64,000 bases of DNA from Streptomyces qaidamensis (GCF_001611795.1 NZ_CP015098.1:2356001-2420000), one strand, 5' to 3'. Positions 17,308 to 26,146 are shown, counted from the stretch's first letter. Notes: generated by a model not told the origin, from the sequence alone. Translations and numbers: made by a program.

Positions 17308-18704
17308 CGGGGGGTGTGTCCTTCCACGAGGGTGGCTCGGCTCGCTGCCGCGAGGTGCAGCAGGGCGGCCAGGTCGTCGGGCCCGGTGGCGGGGTTGAGG
17401 AGGGTGGCCTTGAGCCAGAGCCGGCCGTCGAGGCGGGCCCGGCCGAGGACGGCGGAGCCGTCGGTGAGCAGCGCGCGGCGTACGGCGGCGACGGTGGTGT
17501 CGGTGGCGCCGGTGGGCCGGAACAGCACGGTGCTGATGACGGGCGGGGCGTGCAGTTCGAAGCCGGGGTGTGCGTCGACGAGGGCGGCGAACTCGCGGGC
17601 GTGGGCGCAGACCTGGTCGACGAGTGTGCCGAGTCCGTGGCGTCCGAGGGTCTTGAGGGTGACGGCGAGTTTGAGGACGTCGGGGCGGCGGGTGGTCCGG
17701 AGGGACCGGCCGAGCAGGTCGGGCAGTCCGGCCTCGGTGTCGTCGTCGGCGTTGAGGTAGTCGGCGCGTTGCCGCAGGGCGGTGAGGTCGCGGCTGTCGC
17801 GGACGGCGAGGAGGCCTGCGGCGACCGGCTGCCAGCCGAGTTTGTGCAGGTCGAGGGTGACGGTGTCGGCGGTGTCGAGTCCGGTGAGGCGGGTGCGGTG
17901 CCGGTCGCTGAAGAGGAGGCCTGCGCCGTAGGCGGCGTCCACGTGCAGCCGGGCGCCGTGGACCGCGCAGCGGGCGGCGATCTCGGGCAGCGGGTCGATG
18001 AGGCCGGCGTCGGTGGTGCCGGCGGTGGCGGCGACGAGCAGCGGGCCGTTCAGCCCGGTGAGGGTCCGGTCGAGCGCGTCGGGGTCGAGTGTGCCGTGCG
18101 GGGTGGGTACGACGACGGGCTGGGGCAGGCCGAGCAGCCAGGCGGCGCGGGGCAGGGAGTGGTGGGCGTTGGCTCCGCAGACGAGCCGGACGGTTGCTCC
18201 GTGGGACTCCCGGGCGAGGAGCAGGGCGAGCTGGTTGGCTTCGGTGCCGCCGGTGGTGATGAGGGAGTCGGGGGTTGCCGGTGTGCCGTTTCCGTGGACC
18301 TCCCGGGCCAGTGCCGCCGTGATGAGCCGCTCCAGTTCCGACGCCCCCGGGGCCTGGTCCCAGGAGTCGAGGGAGGGGTTGAGGGCGGAGGCCGCGAGGT
18401 CGGCTGCGGTGGCTACGGCGAGCGGGGGGCAGTGGAGGTGGGCGGCGCACAGGGGGTGGGCGGGGTCGGCGGCGGTCCGGGCGAAGGCGTGGACCAGGGT
18501 GCGGAGGGCGTGCGGGTCGCCCCGGTCGGGGAGGACGTCTCCCACCGCGTCCCGCAGCCGCGCCGCGACCTGCTCCGGGCCGCCCGCGGGCAGCGGCCCG
18601 CCGCGCGCCCGGGCGCCGGTGTCCAGGGCGTCGAGCACGGTGTGAAGCAAGGGCCGCAGGGCGTGCGGGCCGTGGGGGCCCGATGCGAGGGGCGGCGTGC
18701 TCAT
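17304..18704 (-). CDS. PLP-dependent amino acid decarboxylase (group II, DesA-like)
   Basis: A 466-residue pyridoxal-phosphate decarboxylase. Visible blocks: SLDSWDQAPGASELER, GGTEANQLAL, TAGTTDAGLIDPL, HVDAAYGAGLLF and the PLP-lysine segment LDLHKLGWQP. The family acts on lysine, diaminobutyrate, glutamate or aromatic amino acids; neighbour context (N-hydroxylase, ATGA overlap) favours lysine or ornithine, but specificity is inferred. The ATG at 18704 has GGAGGT eight bases upstream; the much longer open frame upstream is repeat sequence and is not part of the protein. Confidence 0.88.
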   Translation of the reverse strand: MSTPPLASGPHGPHALRPLLHTVLDALDTGARARGGPLPAGGPEQVAARLRDAVGDVLPDRGDPHALRTLVHAFARTAADPAHPLCAAHLHCPPLAVATAADLAASALNPSLDSWDQAPGASELERLITAALAREVHGNGTPATPDSLITTGGTEANQLALLLARESHGATVRLVCGANAHHSLPRAAWLLGLPQPVVVPTPHGTLDPDALDRTLTGLNGPLLVAATAGTTDAGLIDPLPEIAARCAVHGARLHVDAAYGAGLLFSDRHRTRLTGLDTADTVTLDLHKLGWQPVAAGLLAVRDSRDLTALRQRADYLNADDDTEAGLPDLLGRSLRTTRRPDVLKLAVTLKTLGRHGLGTLVDQVCAHAREFAALVDAHPGFELHAPPVISTVLFRPTGATDTTVAAVRRALLTDGSAVLGRARLDGRLWLKATLLNPATGPDDLAALLHLAAASRATLVEGHTPR

Positions 18705-18834
18705 GGACTGACCTCCGGGGCGCGGGTGGCGGCACGCCCGGACAGCCCAACGATCCAACCCGGGTGGAGGTACTTCTGTACGCGGATGCCAGTTGTCGAA
18801 ACCGCCGTGTGGGCCTCGGGGCCGGGCCGGCTGC

Positions 18835-19316
18835 TGGGCGCGGTGGCGGTACTCGAACCCGGCGGGATGGGCCCCGGCTCGGTCACGGTCCAGTGGCCGG
18901 GCCGGAAGGGGCGGCCGGGCCCCCGCGACGGCGGCAGGGCGTCCGCCCCGAGCGGGGCCGGGCCGGCCTCTGGGCGCGGTGGCGGTACTCGAACCCGGTC
19001 TTGTAGCCCCCGAGCCCGGGCCGGTCACGGCCTCGTGGCCCGGGGCGGAAGGCGACGGCGGGAGACGGACGCCCGCCGCGCCACGAGCCCCGCCGTCAGG
19101 CCTCCCGGTCCCCTTGGGTCCGGAGCGCCCCTTCGCGTCGTCCAGGTGGGCGACGATGCCGCGCAGACGATGCCGCGCAGCGCGGGGGTCGGTTCTCGGA
19201 CCCCGCCGTATGGGCCCCCGGGCCCGGCCCCGGGTCGCGTTGCGAGCCCGTGGGCCGGGGCGGGAAGGGCGGCCAGGCCGCTGCATCGGCGAAGGGCGGA
19301 CGCCCCGTGCCCGCCG
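18835..19316. repeat. Three degenerate copies of a ~135-bp unit
   Basis: Copy A and B begin with the same 28 bases (TGGGCGCGGTGGCGGTACTC then GAACCCGG), offset 136. Copy C has the same order of landmarks: CTCGAACCC-like, GGGCC-rich, TCACGG/TCGCGT, GTGGCC-GGG, CGGAAGG, GGACGCCC, and CCGTCAGGC at the end. In C the last landmark is joined to the authentic pepN 3' end; in B to the relic copy of it. Confidence 0.65.
19096..19190 (-). pseudogene. Relic of the pepN 3' end
   Basis: Reading the minus strand, the segment ends LRTQGDREA-stop, matching the genuine pepN end LRVQGATRA-stop; further upstream another frame gives HLDDAK, matching QLDDLK of pepN, so a frameshift separates the two. Nucleotide similarity to 19317-19410 is evident over about 95 bases, with a small insertion. 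It lies 221 bases downstream of the intact end and is best explained as decayed tandem duplication. Confidence 0.65.
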
Positions 19317-21818
19317 TCAGGCCCGCGTGGCTCCCTGGACCCGGAGCGCCCGCTTCAAGTCGTCCAGCTGGTCGACGAGTTTGCGGCGCAGCGCGGGGAT
19401 CGGGGCGCCGTCGTGCAGGCATGTCTCGCCGAGGTGGAGGTTGTCCGTGTCGACGGCGTGTGCGGGGAAGGCCCAGCGGCCCGCCGCCTCCGCCATGGCG
19501 GGGCCCCGGCGGTCGGCGACGGCGACCGCGTCGGGGTAGTAGCGCGTGACGTACTCGCGTACCAGGTCGGCTTGTTCGGGCTGCCAGAAGCCTCGGGCGG
19601 TGGCGGTGAAGAGGTAGTTGGACAGGTCGTCGGAGCCGAACATGGCCTCCCAGGCGCGGGCCTTGGCCTCCGGGTCGGGCAGGGCGGCGCGGCAGCGGGC
19701 GGCGCCCTCCTGGCCGGTGGCGCTGGGGTCGCGTTCCAGCTCGGCGGCGATGGCGGCCTCGTCGGTCGCGCCGAGGACGGCGAGCCGGGCGAGTACGCGC
19801 CAGCGCAGCTCGGGGTCGAGTTCCGGGCCGCCGGGGACGGTGCCGTCGGTGAGCCAGGCGGCGATGGTGTCGGGGTGGGCGGCCACGTCGATGCGGTGGC
19901 GTACGGCGATCAGGCGCAGGCCGGGGTTGTCGCCGTCCTCGGTGCGGCGGATGAGGTCGCGGCACAGTTCGGTGAGGGTGGCGAGTGCGGCGGGCCGCTC
20001 GCCGGGGGTGAGGTAGCGGTCGGCGATGTACGTGGAGGCGAAGGCGAGGACGCCTTGGACGATGGCGAGGTCCGTCTCCAGCGGGAGGTGCGCGCGAGCG
20101 GTCTCCAGGTAGGCGCCGGGGGCGAGTTCACCGTCGCGGACGGCGTCCCGCAGGGCGTTCCAGACGACCGCGCGGGTGAGCGGCCGGGGCAGGCCGGACA
20201 GGTCCTTGCGGACGGTCTCGAAGGACTCGGGGTCGAAGCGGACCTTGGCGTAGGTGAGGTCGCCGTCGTTGAGGAGGAGCAGGGCGGGGCGCTTGCCGAT
20301 GGGGTGGGCGTCGGTCTGCGGGAGGTCCAGGTGGAGGCTTTCGCGCAGGACGAGCTGCCCGCCGTCGTCGCCGAGGTCCCGGTCGTAGAGGCCGGCGGCG
20401 ATGCGGTGCGGGCGGCTGCCGGCGCGGTCGACGGTGAGGGTGCAGGTGCCGTGCTCGCCGGGGGTGATCCGCGGGGTGAGCGTGTCGACGCCGGTGGTGC
20501 GCAGCCAGGCGTCGGCCCAGGCGGGGACGTCGCGGTCGGTGGCGCCGGCGAGGTTGTCGATGAAGTCGGCGAGGGTGGCGTTGGCGAACTTGTGCCGGGC
20601 GAAGTGGGTGTTGATGCCGGCGAGGAAGTCCTTCTCGCCGAGCCAGGCGACCAGTTGCCGCAGTGCGCTCGCGCCCTTGGCGTAGGAGATGCCGTCGAAG
20701 TTGAGCAGTGCGGAGGCGGTGTCGTGGACGGCCTCGGGGGCGACGGGGTGGGTGGAGGGACGCTGGTCGGCGTCGTAACCCCAGGACTTGCGGGTGACGC
20801 CGAAGTCGGTCCAGGTGTCGGTGAAGCGGGTGGCTTCGGTGAGGGTCTGGTAGCCCATGTACTCGGCGAAGGACTCGTTCAGCCAGATGTCGTCCCACCA
20901 CTTGAGGGTGACGAGGTCGCCGAACCACATGTGGGCCATCTCGTGGGCGATGACCATGGCGCGGGTCTGGCGTTCGGTGTCGGTGACGGCGGAACGGTAG
21001 ACGAACTCGTCGCGGAAGGTGACGAGGCCGGGGTTCTCCATGGCGCCGGCGTTGAACTCGGGGACGAAGGCCTGGTCGTAGGAGTCGAACGGGTAGGGCT
21101 CGTCGAACTTCTCGTGGTAGCGGTCGTAGCAGGCGCGTGTGACGTCGAGGAGTTCGTCGCAGTCGGCGTCGAGGTAGGGGGCGAGGGAGCGGCGGCAGTG
21201 CAGGCCGAAGGGCAGGCCGCGGTGCTCGGTGCGCACGGAGTGCCAGGGGCCGGCGGCGACGGCGACGAGGTAGGTGGAGATGAGCGGTGTGGGGGCCGCC
21301 TTCCATACGCCGTCGGTGTGTTCGGTGATGCCGTTGGCGAGGACGGTCCAGTCCTGCGGGGCTTTCACCGAGAGTTCGAAGACGGCTTTCAGGTCGGGCT
21401 GATCGAAGGCGGCGAAGACGCGCTGGACGTCGTCCATGAAGAGCTGGGTGTAGACGTAGGTCTCGCCGTCGGTGGGGTCGGTGAAGCGGTGCATGCCCTC
21501 GCCGGTGCGGGAGTAGCGCATGCGGGCGTCCACACGCAGTTCGTGCTCGCCGGCGGTGAGGTGGGGCAGGGCGAGCCGGTTGCCGTCCAGGGCTTCGGGG
21601 TCGAGGGGGTGTCCGTCGAGGGTGACGGAGCGCAGCTCGGCGGGCTTGAGCTCGATGAAGGTGTTCCCGTCCACGCGGGCAGCGAACCTGATCAGGGTGC
21701 GGGAGTCGAAGGTCTCGTCTCCGCCGGTCAGATCGAGTTCGATGGTGTAGTGGTGGACGTCGAGGAGCTCTGCTCGGGTCTGCGCTTCGTCGCGCGTCAG
21801 TACGGACATGCGTGACAT
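19317..21818 (-). CDS. pepN: Aminopeptidase N (M1 family)
   Basis: An 833-residue zinc aminopeptidase removing N-terminal residues from peptides in the cytoplasm. The exopeptidase motif GAMENPGLVTF lies near residue 258 and the zinc site HEMAHMWFGDLV near 292, followed by WLNESFAEYMGY with the third zinc ligand Glu. The C-terminal ERAP1-like helical domain occupies the second half. Length is typical of actinobacterial PepN. Start is uncertain: ATG at 21818 or 21809 (both give MSRMSVLTRDEA or MSVLTRDEA); 21818 is used because an AGGCAG lies just upstream. Confidence 0.94.
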   Translation of the reverse strand: MSRMSVLTRDEAQTRAELLDVHHYTIELDLTGGDETFDSRTLIRFAARVDGNTFIELKPAELRSVTLDGHPLDPEALDGNRLALPHLTAGEHELRVDARMRYSRTGEGMHRFTDPTDGETYVYTQLFMDDVQRVFAAFDQPDLKAVFELSVKAPQDWTVLANGITEHTDGVWKAAPTPLISTYLVAVAAGPWHSVRTEHRGLPFGLHCRRSLAPYLDADCDELLDVTRACYDRYHEKFDEPYPFDSYDQAFVPEFNAGAMENPGLVTFRDEFVYRSAVTDTERQTRAMVIAHEMAHMWFGDLVTLKWWDDIWLNESFAEYMGYQTLTEATRFTDTWTDFGVTRKSWGYDADQRPSTHPVAPEAVHDTASALLNFDGISYAKGASALRQLVAWLGEKDFLAGINTHFARHKFANATLADFIDNLAGATDRDVPAWADAWLRTTGVDTLTPRITPGEHGTCTLTVDRAGSRPHRIAAGLYDRDLGDDGGQLVLRESLHLDLPQTDAHPIGKRPALLLLNDGDLTYAKVRFDPESFETVRKDLSGLPRPLTRAVVWNALRDAVRDGELAPGAYLETARAHLPLETDLAIVQGVLAFASTYIADRYLTPGERPAALATLTELCRDLIRRTEDGDNPGLRLIAVRHRIDVAAHPDTIAAWLTDGTVPGGPELDPELRWRVLARLAVLGATDEAAIAAELERDPSATGQEGAARCRAALPDPEAKARAWEAMFGSDDLSNYLFTATARGFWQPEQADLVREYVTRYYPDAVAVADRRGPAMAEAAGRWAFPAHAVDTDNLHLGETCLHDGAPIPALRRKLVDQLDDLKRALRVQGATRA

Positions 21819-21876
21819 GCTGCCTGATGGCGTCGGCAAGGCACAGAGGCGGATCGGTACGTGCCCAATGTCCGGT

Positions 21877-22425
21877 CTACGTGCGGTCCTTTTCGAGCTC
21901 CCCGGCGTGCGCCCCCATGGGCCGCTGTGTCGGTACGCGCGCGTCGGGGTGCGGAAGTCCGGGGCGGGGGTGTGCGGCGGTCCCGGTGTGCTCTCCGATG
22001 AGGGCGCGCAGGTGGTGCACCTCCCGTTCGAGGGCGAGATGGCGCCGGTGGGCGTCGTAGAGGTAGCGGACCTTGGTGCGCAGGGCCCAGGGGTCCACGG
22101 GTTTCAGGACGAGGTCGGCGACGCCGAGCCCGAAGGCGGTGGTGGTCAGTTCGTGGTCGGCGCCGAAGCCGGTGAGCAGGATGACGGGGATGTGCTGGGT
22201 CTGCTCCACGCGCCGCATGTAGCGCACGACCTCCAGTCCGCTGACGCCGGGCATGCGCACGTCGAGCAGCAGCAGGCCGACCTGGCCACGGAGGACCTGT
22301 TTGAGTGCCTCGTCGCCGCTGGTGGCCCGGCCGAGCTGGTAGCCCAGCGGGGCCAGGGCGCTCTCCAGCGCGTACAGCGTGTCCTCGTGGTCGTCGACGA
22401 TGAGGATCCTGGTATCCGACGACAT
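21877..22425 (-). CDS. Stand-alone receiver-domain response regulator
   Basis: A 182-residue protein with a single CheY-like receiver domain (RILIVDDHEDT, phospho-acceptor Asp in LLLLDVRMPG, Thr in LLTGFG, Lys in LVLKPVD). After residue about 125 there is a short helical segment (RRHLALEREVHHLRALIGEH, probably coiled coil) and a Pro-rich tail, with no DNA-binding output domain. It probably works by protein-protein contact. No kinase gene is beside it; the neighbours are pepN and chorismate mutase. Confidence 0.85.
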   Translation of the reverse strand: MSSDTRILIVDDHEDTLYALESALAPLGYQLGRATSGDEALKQVLRGQVGLLLLDVRMPGVSGLEVVRYMRRVEQTQHIPVILLTGFGADHELTTTAFGLGVADLVLKPVDPWALRTKVRYLYDAHRRHLALEREVHHLRALIGEHTGTAAHPRPGLPHPDARVPTQRPMGAHAGELEKDRT

Positions 22426-22505
22426 GGCCCGACGCCCCTCCCTCGTGGAGGACCAGAGTAGGTCCGGGACGCTGACGGGGTGTGCTCGTCAGCTGACATG
22501 CTGTG

Positions 22506-22538
22506 CACAGCGCAGCATGCCGCGAGCGGGCCGCTGTG
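22506..22538 (-). terminator. Possible terminator after chorismate mutase
   Basis: Seven-bp stem CACAGCG (22506-22512) with CGCTGTG (22532-22538), enclosing a GC-rich 19-base loop that can form its own short helix. It lies downstream of the chorismate mutase gene on the minus strand; no T-run. Confidence 0.35.
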
Positions 22539-22563
22539 TCACTCCCCCGGGGCGTGCGCGCAG

Positions 22564-22914
22564 TCAGTTGGCGCCGGTGGTGGAGCCGCCCAGCGCCTCG
22601 TCCGCGATGCGCTCGTGGTGGCGGATGACCTCGGCGACGATGAAGTTGAGGAACTTCTCGGCGAAGGCCGGGTCGAGCTTGGCGTTTTCGGCGAGGGCGC
22701 GCAGCCGGGCGATCTGGCGGGCCTCGCGGGCCGGGTCGGCGGGCGGCAGCTGGTGCCGGGCCTTGAGGTGGCCGACCTGCTGGGTGCATTTGAAACGCTC
22801 GGCGAGCATGTGGACGACGGCCGCGTCGATGTTGTCGATGCTGTCGCGCAGCCGGGCGAGCTCTTCACGGACGGCGGTGTCGGCGTCACGGGAACCGGTG
22901 TTGCTGGTGGTCAT
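22564..22914 (-). CDS. Chorismate mutase (AroQ class)
   Basis: A 116-residue all-helical enzyme that converts chorismate to prephenate, the entry to phenylalanine and tyrosine. AroQ features are visible: LRDSIDNIDAAVVHMLAERF in helix 1, the long helix with TQQVGHLKA (catalytic Lys), then DPAREARQIARLRALAE and LDPAFAEKFLNFIVAEVIRHHE. It is monofunctional; no prephenate dehydratase domain is fused. Chorismate is also the trpE substrate, but that gene lies far away in this window. Confidence 0.88.
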   Translation of the reverse strand: MTTSNTGSRDADTAVREELARLRDSIDNIDAAVVHMLAERFKCTQQVGHLKARHQLPPADPAREARQIARLRALAENAKLDPAFAEKFLNFIVAEVIRHHERIADEALGGSTTGAN

Positions 22915-22934
22915 GGGGCGTCAGCCTACGGGGA

Positions 22935-23411
22935 TCACGCGGGGTGGCCGCCGGCCGTCTCATCCTTCGGCGGTGAGAGCCGCTTGTGGAAGTAGACGTC
23001 CTCGTGGCCGCCGGGGACGCCCCGGATGCGGGCGCGTTCCCGGAAGCCGAGCGTCGGGTAGAAGCGGGGTGCCTGGAAGCTGTACGTGGAGACGATCATG
23101 TCGGTGCAGCCGCGCCGGGCTGCCTCGGCCTCCGCCGCGCGCATCAGCCGGCTTCCCCAGCCGCGGTGGCGCTGGTCCTCGCGGACCCAGAGCATGTCCA
23201 CCGAGCACAGGGTGCCCCAGGTCCAGGCGGTGAGCCCGCCGACCAGGTCGCCGGTGTCGTCGGTGGCGCGGACGGTGAGGGGTTCGGTGACGGCGCCGTC
23301 GGCGGCGGCGGTGTTGAAGGCGGTCAGCTCCTCGTCGAGCCGCTTTTCGAGGTCGTCGTCCTGGCCGCCCACCCGGAGCGAGGCGGCGACGGTGTGCTGT
23401 TCGCTGGTCAC
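22935..23411 (-). CDS. GNAT-family N-acetyltransferase
   Basis: A 158-residue protein with one acetyltransferase domain. The acetyl-CoA pyrophosphate loop is in MLWVREDQRHRGWGSRLMRAAE (R-x-x-G-x-G/S pattern), followed by GCTDMIVSTYSFQAPRFYPTLGF, a common GNAT C-terminal arrangement. GTG start. Substrate unknown. It is 20 bases upstream of the chorismate mutase start on the same strand, so may be co-transcribed. Confidence 0.85.
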   Translation of the reverse strand: MTSEQHTVAASLRVGGQDDDLEKRLDEELTAFNTAAADGAVTEPLTVRATDDTGDLVGGLTAWTWGTLCSVDMLWVREDQRHRGWGSRLMRAAEAEAARRGCTDMIVSTYSFQAPRFYPTLGFRERARIRGVPGGHEDVYFHKRLSPPKDETAGGHPA

Positions 23412-23526
23412 GGCGCGGATTCTGCCGGAGGTGCCGGGGGGTGACGACCGGTTTTCGCCGTCTGCGCGCCGGGTCGCGTCCTCGTACAGTGGAACCGGGT
23501 TTCCGGGGCGTCCTTGGGGGTGAGGC

Positions 23527-24414
23527 GTGGCGAGCGACGGGCCGGTCGAGCACGGCTACCCGCATCTGGAGACGGTGCGGGCCGCCATCACGGCGCTGTA
23601 CAAGCGGCTGTCGTACGACACCGTCCGGACGTTCGAGACCAGCGTGCTCCCCGTCGACGTGGCGTTCTGCGACACCGACGACCTGTATATGGGGGCGCAG
23701 CGGGTGGCACAGGAGCTGGTGCGGCACTACCGCCTGCCGGATGCCCGGCTGATCGTGAGTTTCCGGGAGATGCGGCACGCGGCGAACGTGGAGCTCGCGG
23801 CGGGGCCGGAGTACTTCGTGGAGCTGAACGACCGGTTCCGTAGGCATCGGCGGGACATCGGGGCGGCCCTCGCGCACGAGGTGATGCACGTGTACCTGCA
23901 TCGTCTGGACCTGTCCTTCCCGGGCGTCCGGGACAACGAGATCCTCACGGACACGGCGACGACGTATCTGGGCGCGGGGTGGCTGCTGCTGGACGCGTAC
24001 CGGGAGGACGGGGCGTCGTCGCAGAAGCTGGGGTATCTCACGCCGGAGGAGTTCGGGTACGTGCTGGCCAAGCGGGCGCTGGTCTTCGGTGAGGACCCGT
24101 CGGTGTGGTTCACCAGTGCGCAGGCGTACACGGCGTACGCGAAGGGGATGGAGCTGGCCCGCCTCGACGAGCGGCAGCCGCCGCTGACGGCGGCGGGTTG
24201 GGCGGGGCGCCGGCGGTACGCCCGGGACCGGCGGCACGGGTCGTCGGATCAGCCGCTGCCGGGGGTGGGGTACGCGTTCTCCCCGGACGGGGGCGGCCGG
24301 TTGCGGGTGTCGTTCCCGTGCCCCACGTGCCACCAGCGGATCAGGGTGCCGGTACGGGGCCGGGTCCGGGCCCGGTGCGCGCTGTGCCGGAGCGTGCTGG
24401 AGTGCGACACGTAG
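23527..24414 (+). CDS. Putative HEXXH metalloprotein with C-terminal zinc ribbon
   Basis: A 295-residue protein I do not recognise as a named family. Residues 117-121 are HEVMH, a zinc-peptidase-type motif, with Glu138 and Asp142 in RDNEILTDTAT downstream where a third ligand could be. The C-terminus has four cysteines at 265, 268, 284 and 287 (CPTC and CALC), a zinc ribbon of the kind that contacts nucleic acid or protein. The segment between is rich in Arg/Gly. No signal peptide. GTG start with GGGGTGAGG upstream. Convergent with the orphan qcrB gene. Possibly a cytoplasmic peptidase; activity is inference. Confidence 0.7.
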   Translation: MASDGPVEHGYPHLETVRAAITALYKRLSYDTVRTFETSVLPVDVAFCDTDDLYMGAQRVAQELVRHYRLPDARLIVSFREMRHAANVELAAGPEYFVELNDRFRRHRRDIGAALAHEVMHVYLHRLDLSFPGVRDNEILTDTATTYLGAGWLLLDAYREDGASSQKLGYLTPEEFGYVLAKRALVFGEDPSVWFTSAQAYTAYAKGMELARLDERQPPLTAAGWAGRRRYARDRRHGSSDQPLPGVGYAFSPDGGGRLRVSFPCPTCHQRIRVPVRGRVRARCALCRSVLECDT

Positions 24415-24490
24415 GGAGCGCGGCCCCAAAGTTCGCGATCGGGCGCTGCGCGGGGGCCTGGGGTGTCCGGGGCGGGCCTGTGGCTGGCCG

Positions 24491-26146
24491 TCAGTGCTGG
24501 TGATCGCCGCTGGTGATCTGCCGGTACTCCTCCACCGTCGGCTTCTCGATCCGCGCGTCGGGCCCGAACATGGCCTTGGCGAGGCGGGCTCGCAGCCGTT
24601 CGGAGCGCTTGACCTTGCGGCGGACGCCTCCCGCGTCGACCTCGCGCCCGACCTCGTACGGCGGGTTCTGCTCGTGCTGGGTGAGCGTGAACAGCTCGGC
24701 CTGGGCGAGGGGCTCGTGCACCTCGATGTACTCGCCGGTCGGCAGCCGTTTGATGGTGCCGGCCTCCCGGCCGTGCAGGACTTTGGCGCGGTCGCGGCGC
24801 TGCAGGCCCATGCAGATCTTCTTCGTGACGATGAACGCGGCGACCGGCAGCACGAACACGCCGATCCGCACGAACCAGGTGATCGCGTTGATGGACAGGT
24901 GCAGATGGGTGGCGACGATGTCGTTGCCGCCGCCGATCAGCAGCACCGTGTACAGGGTCAGCCAGGCCACGCCGAGGCCGGTGCGCACGGGTGCGTTGCG
25001 CGGCCGGTCGAGGATGTGGTGCTCGCGTTTGTCGCCGGTGATCCACGCCTCGATGAAGGGGTAGAGGCCGAGGGCGAGCAGGATGAGGGGGAAGAGGGAG
25101 AAGGGGATGAACACGCCGAGGGCGAGGGTGTGGCCCCAGAGGTTGATCTCCCATCCCGGCATCACCCGGATCAGGCCCTCGGAGAAGCCGAGGTACCAGT
25201 CGGGCTGGGCGCCGGTGGTGACCAGGTCGGGGCGGTAGGGGCCGAAGGCCCACACGGGGTTGATCTGGGCGATCGCGCCCATCACCGTCAGGACGCCGAA
25301 GACGAGGAAGAAGAAGCCCCCGGCCTTGGCCATGTAGACCGGCAGGAAGGGCATCCCGACGACCGACCGCTCCTTGCGTCCGGGGCCCGGGAACTGGGTG
25401 TGTTTGTGGTAGAAGACCAGGATCAGATGGGCGGTCACCAGGCCCAGCATGATCCCCGGCAGCAGCAGGATGTGGACGGGGTACAGCCGCGAGATGATGT
25501 CCTCGCCCGGGAACTCGCCGCCGAACAGGAAGAACGACAGGTACGTCCCGACGATCGGGACCGACAGGATCGCGCCCTGCGCGAAGCGGATGCCGGTGCC
25601 GGACAGCAGGTCGTCGGGGAGGGAGTAGCCGGTCAGGCCGGTGATGATGCCGAGCATCAGCAGGGTCCAGCCGAATACCCAGTTCAGCTCGCGCGGCTTG
25701 CGGAAGGCGCCCGTGAAGAACACCCGCATCATGTGCACCAGCATGCCGGCGATGAAGACCAGCGCCGCCCAGTGGTGGATCTGCCGGATCAGCAGCCCGC
25801 CGCGCACATCGAAGCTGATGTCCAGCGTGGACTCGAACGCCCTGCTCATGAGGACGCCGTTGAGCTCCGTGTAGGAGCCGTTGTAGACGACCTCCTGCAT
25901 GCTGGGCTCGAAGAACAGGGTGAGGTAGACGCCGGTGAGGATCAGCACGACGAAGCTGTAGAGGGTGACCTCGCCCAGCATGAAGGACCAGTGGTCCGGG
26001 AAGACCTTGCGCATGTTGGCCTTGGCCAGGGCGTAGAGCCCGAGCCTCCCGTCCGCCCAGTCGGCGAGCTGCTCACCCTTGCCGGCGGGCGGCCTCCGGT
26101 GGGCGGAGTCCGTCCCGTACACCCGTCGTGCGCCGTCGTCGCCCAT
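24491..26146 (-). CDS. qcrB: Orphan cytochrome bc1 complex cytochrome b subunit (QcrB paralogue)
   Basis: A 551-residue membrane protein of the actinobacterial QcrB type. Heme-ligand pairs are visible: IHHWAALVFIAGMLVHMM and PVHILLLPGIMLGLVTAHLI, each with the usual His spacing; at least eight hydrophobic segments, plus the long cytoplasmic C-terminal extension of actinobacterial QcrB. In the family QcrB forms the quinol-oxidising core with QcrA (Rieske) and QcrC (diheme c). Neither partner gene is in the window, so this is a second, detached copy. ATG at 26146 gives MGDDGARRV; the open frame upstream is not conserved in character. Confidence 0.9.
   Translation of the reverse strand: MGDDGARRVYGTDSAHRRPPAGKGEQLADWADGRLGLYALAKANMRKVFPDHWSFMLGEVTLYSFVVLILTGVYLTLFFEPSMQEVVYNGSYTELNGVLMSRAFESTLDISFDVRGGLLIRQIHHWAALVFIAGMLVHMMRVFFTGAFRKPRELNWVFGWTLLMLGIITGLTGYSLPDDLLSGTGIRFAQGAILSVPIVGTYLSFFLFGGEFPGEDIISRLYPVHILLLPGIMLGLVTAHLILVFYHKHTQFPGPGRKERSVVGMPFLPVYMAKAGGFFFLVFGVLTVMGAIAQINPVWAFGPYRPDLVTTGAQPDWYLGFSEGLIRVMPGWEINLWGHTLALGVFIPFSLFPLILLALGLYPFIEAWITGDKREHHILDRPRNAPVRTGLGVAWLTLYTVLLIGGGNDIVATHLHLSINAITWFVRIGVFVLPVAAFIVTKKICMGLQRRDRAKVLHGREAGTIKRLPTGEYIEVHEPLAQAELFTLTQHEQNPPYEVGREVDAGGVRRKVKRSERLRARLAKAMFGPDARIEKPTVEEYRQITSGDHQH

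Larger units (their letters stand above)
18705..19316. other. Repeat-rich gap between decarboxylase gene and pepN
   Basis: About 610 bases without an intact gene. It holds three degenerate copies (A about 18835-18965, B about 18971-19095, C about 19184-19316) of one GC-rich unit and, between B and C, a relic of the pepN 3' end. A and B share a 28-base exact block, 18835-18862 and 18971-18998. The decarboxylase ribosome site is at 18712-18718. Confidence 0.65.

Noticed and set aside
19096..19190. Insertion-sequence remnant
   Set aside because: No transposase motif or terminal inverted repeat; similarity is to the adjacent pepN end.
17316..21815. A very long open frame (about 1500 codons) on the plus strand opposite pepN and the decarboxylase gene
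   Set aside because: It is Gly/Val/Glu-rich shadow coding opposite genes with clear family motifs; typical of high-GC DNA.
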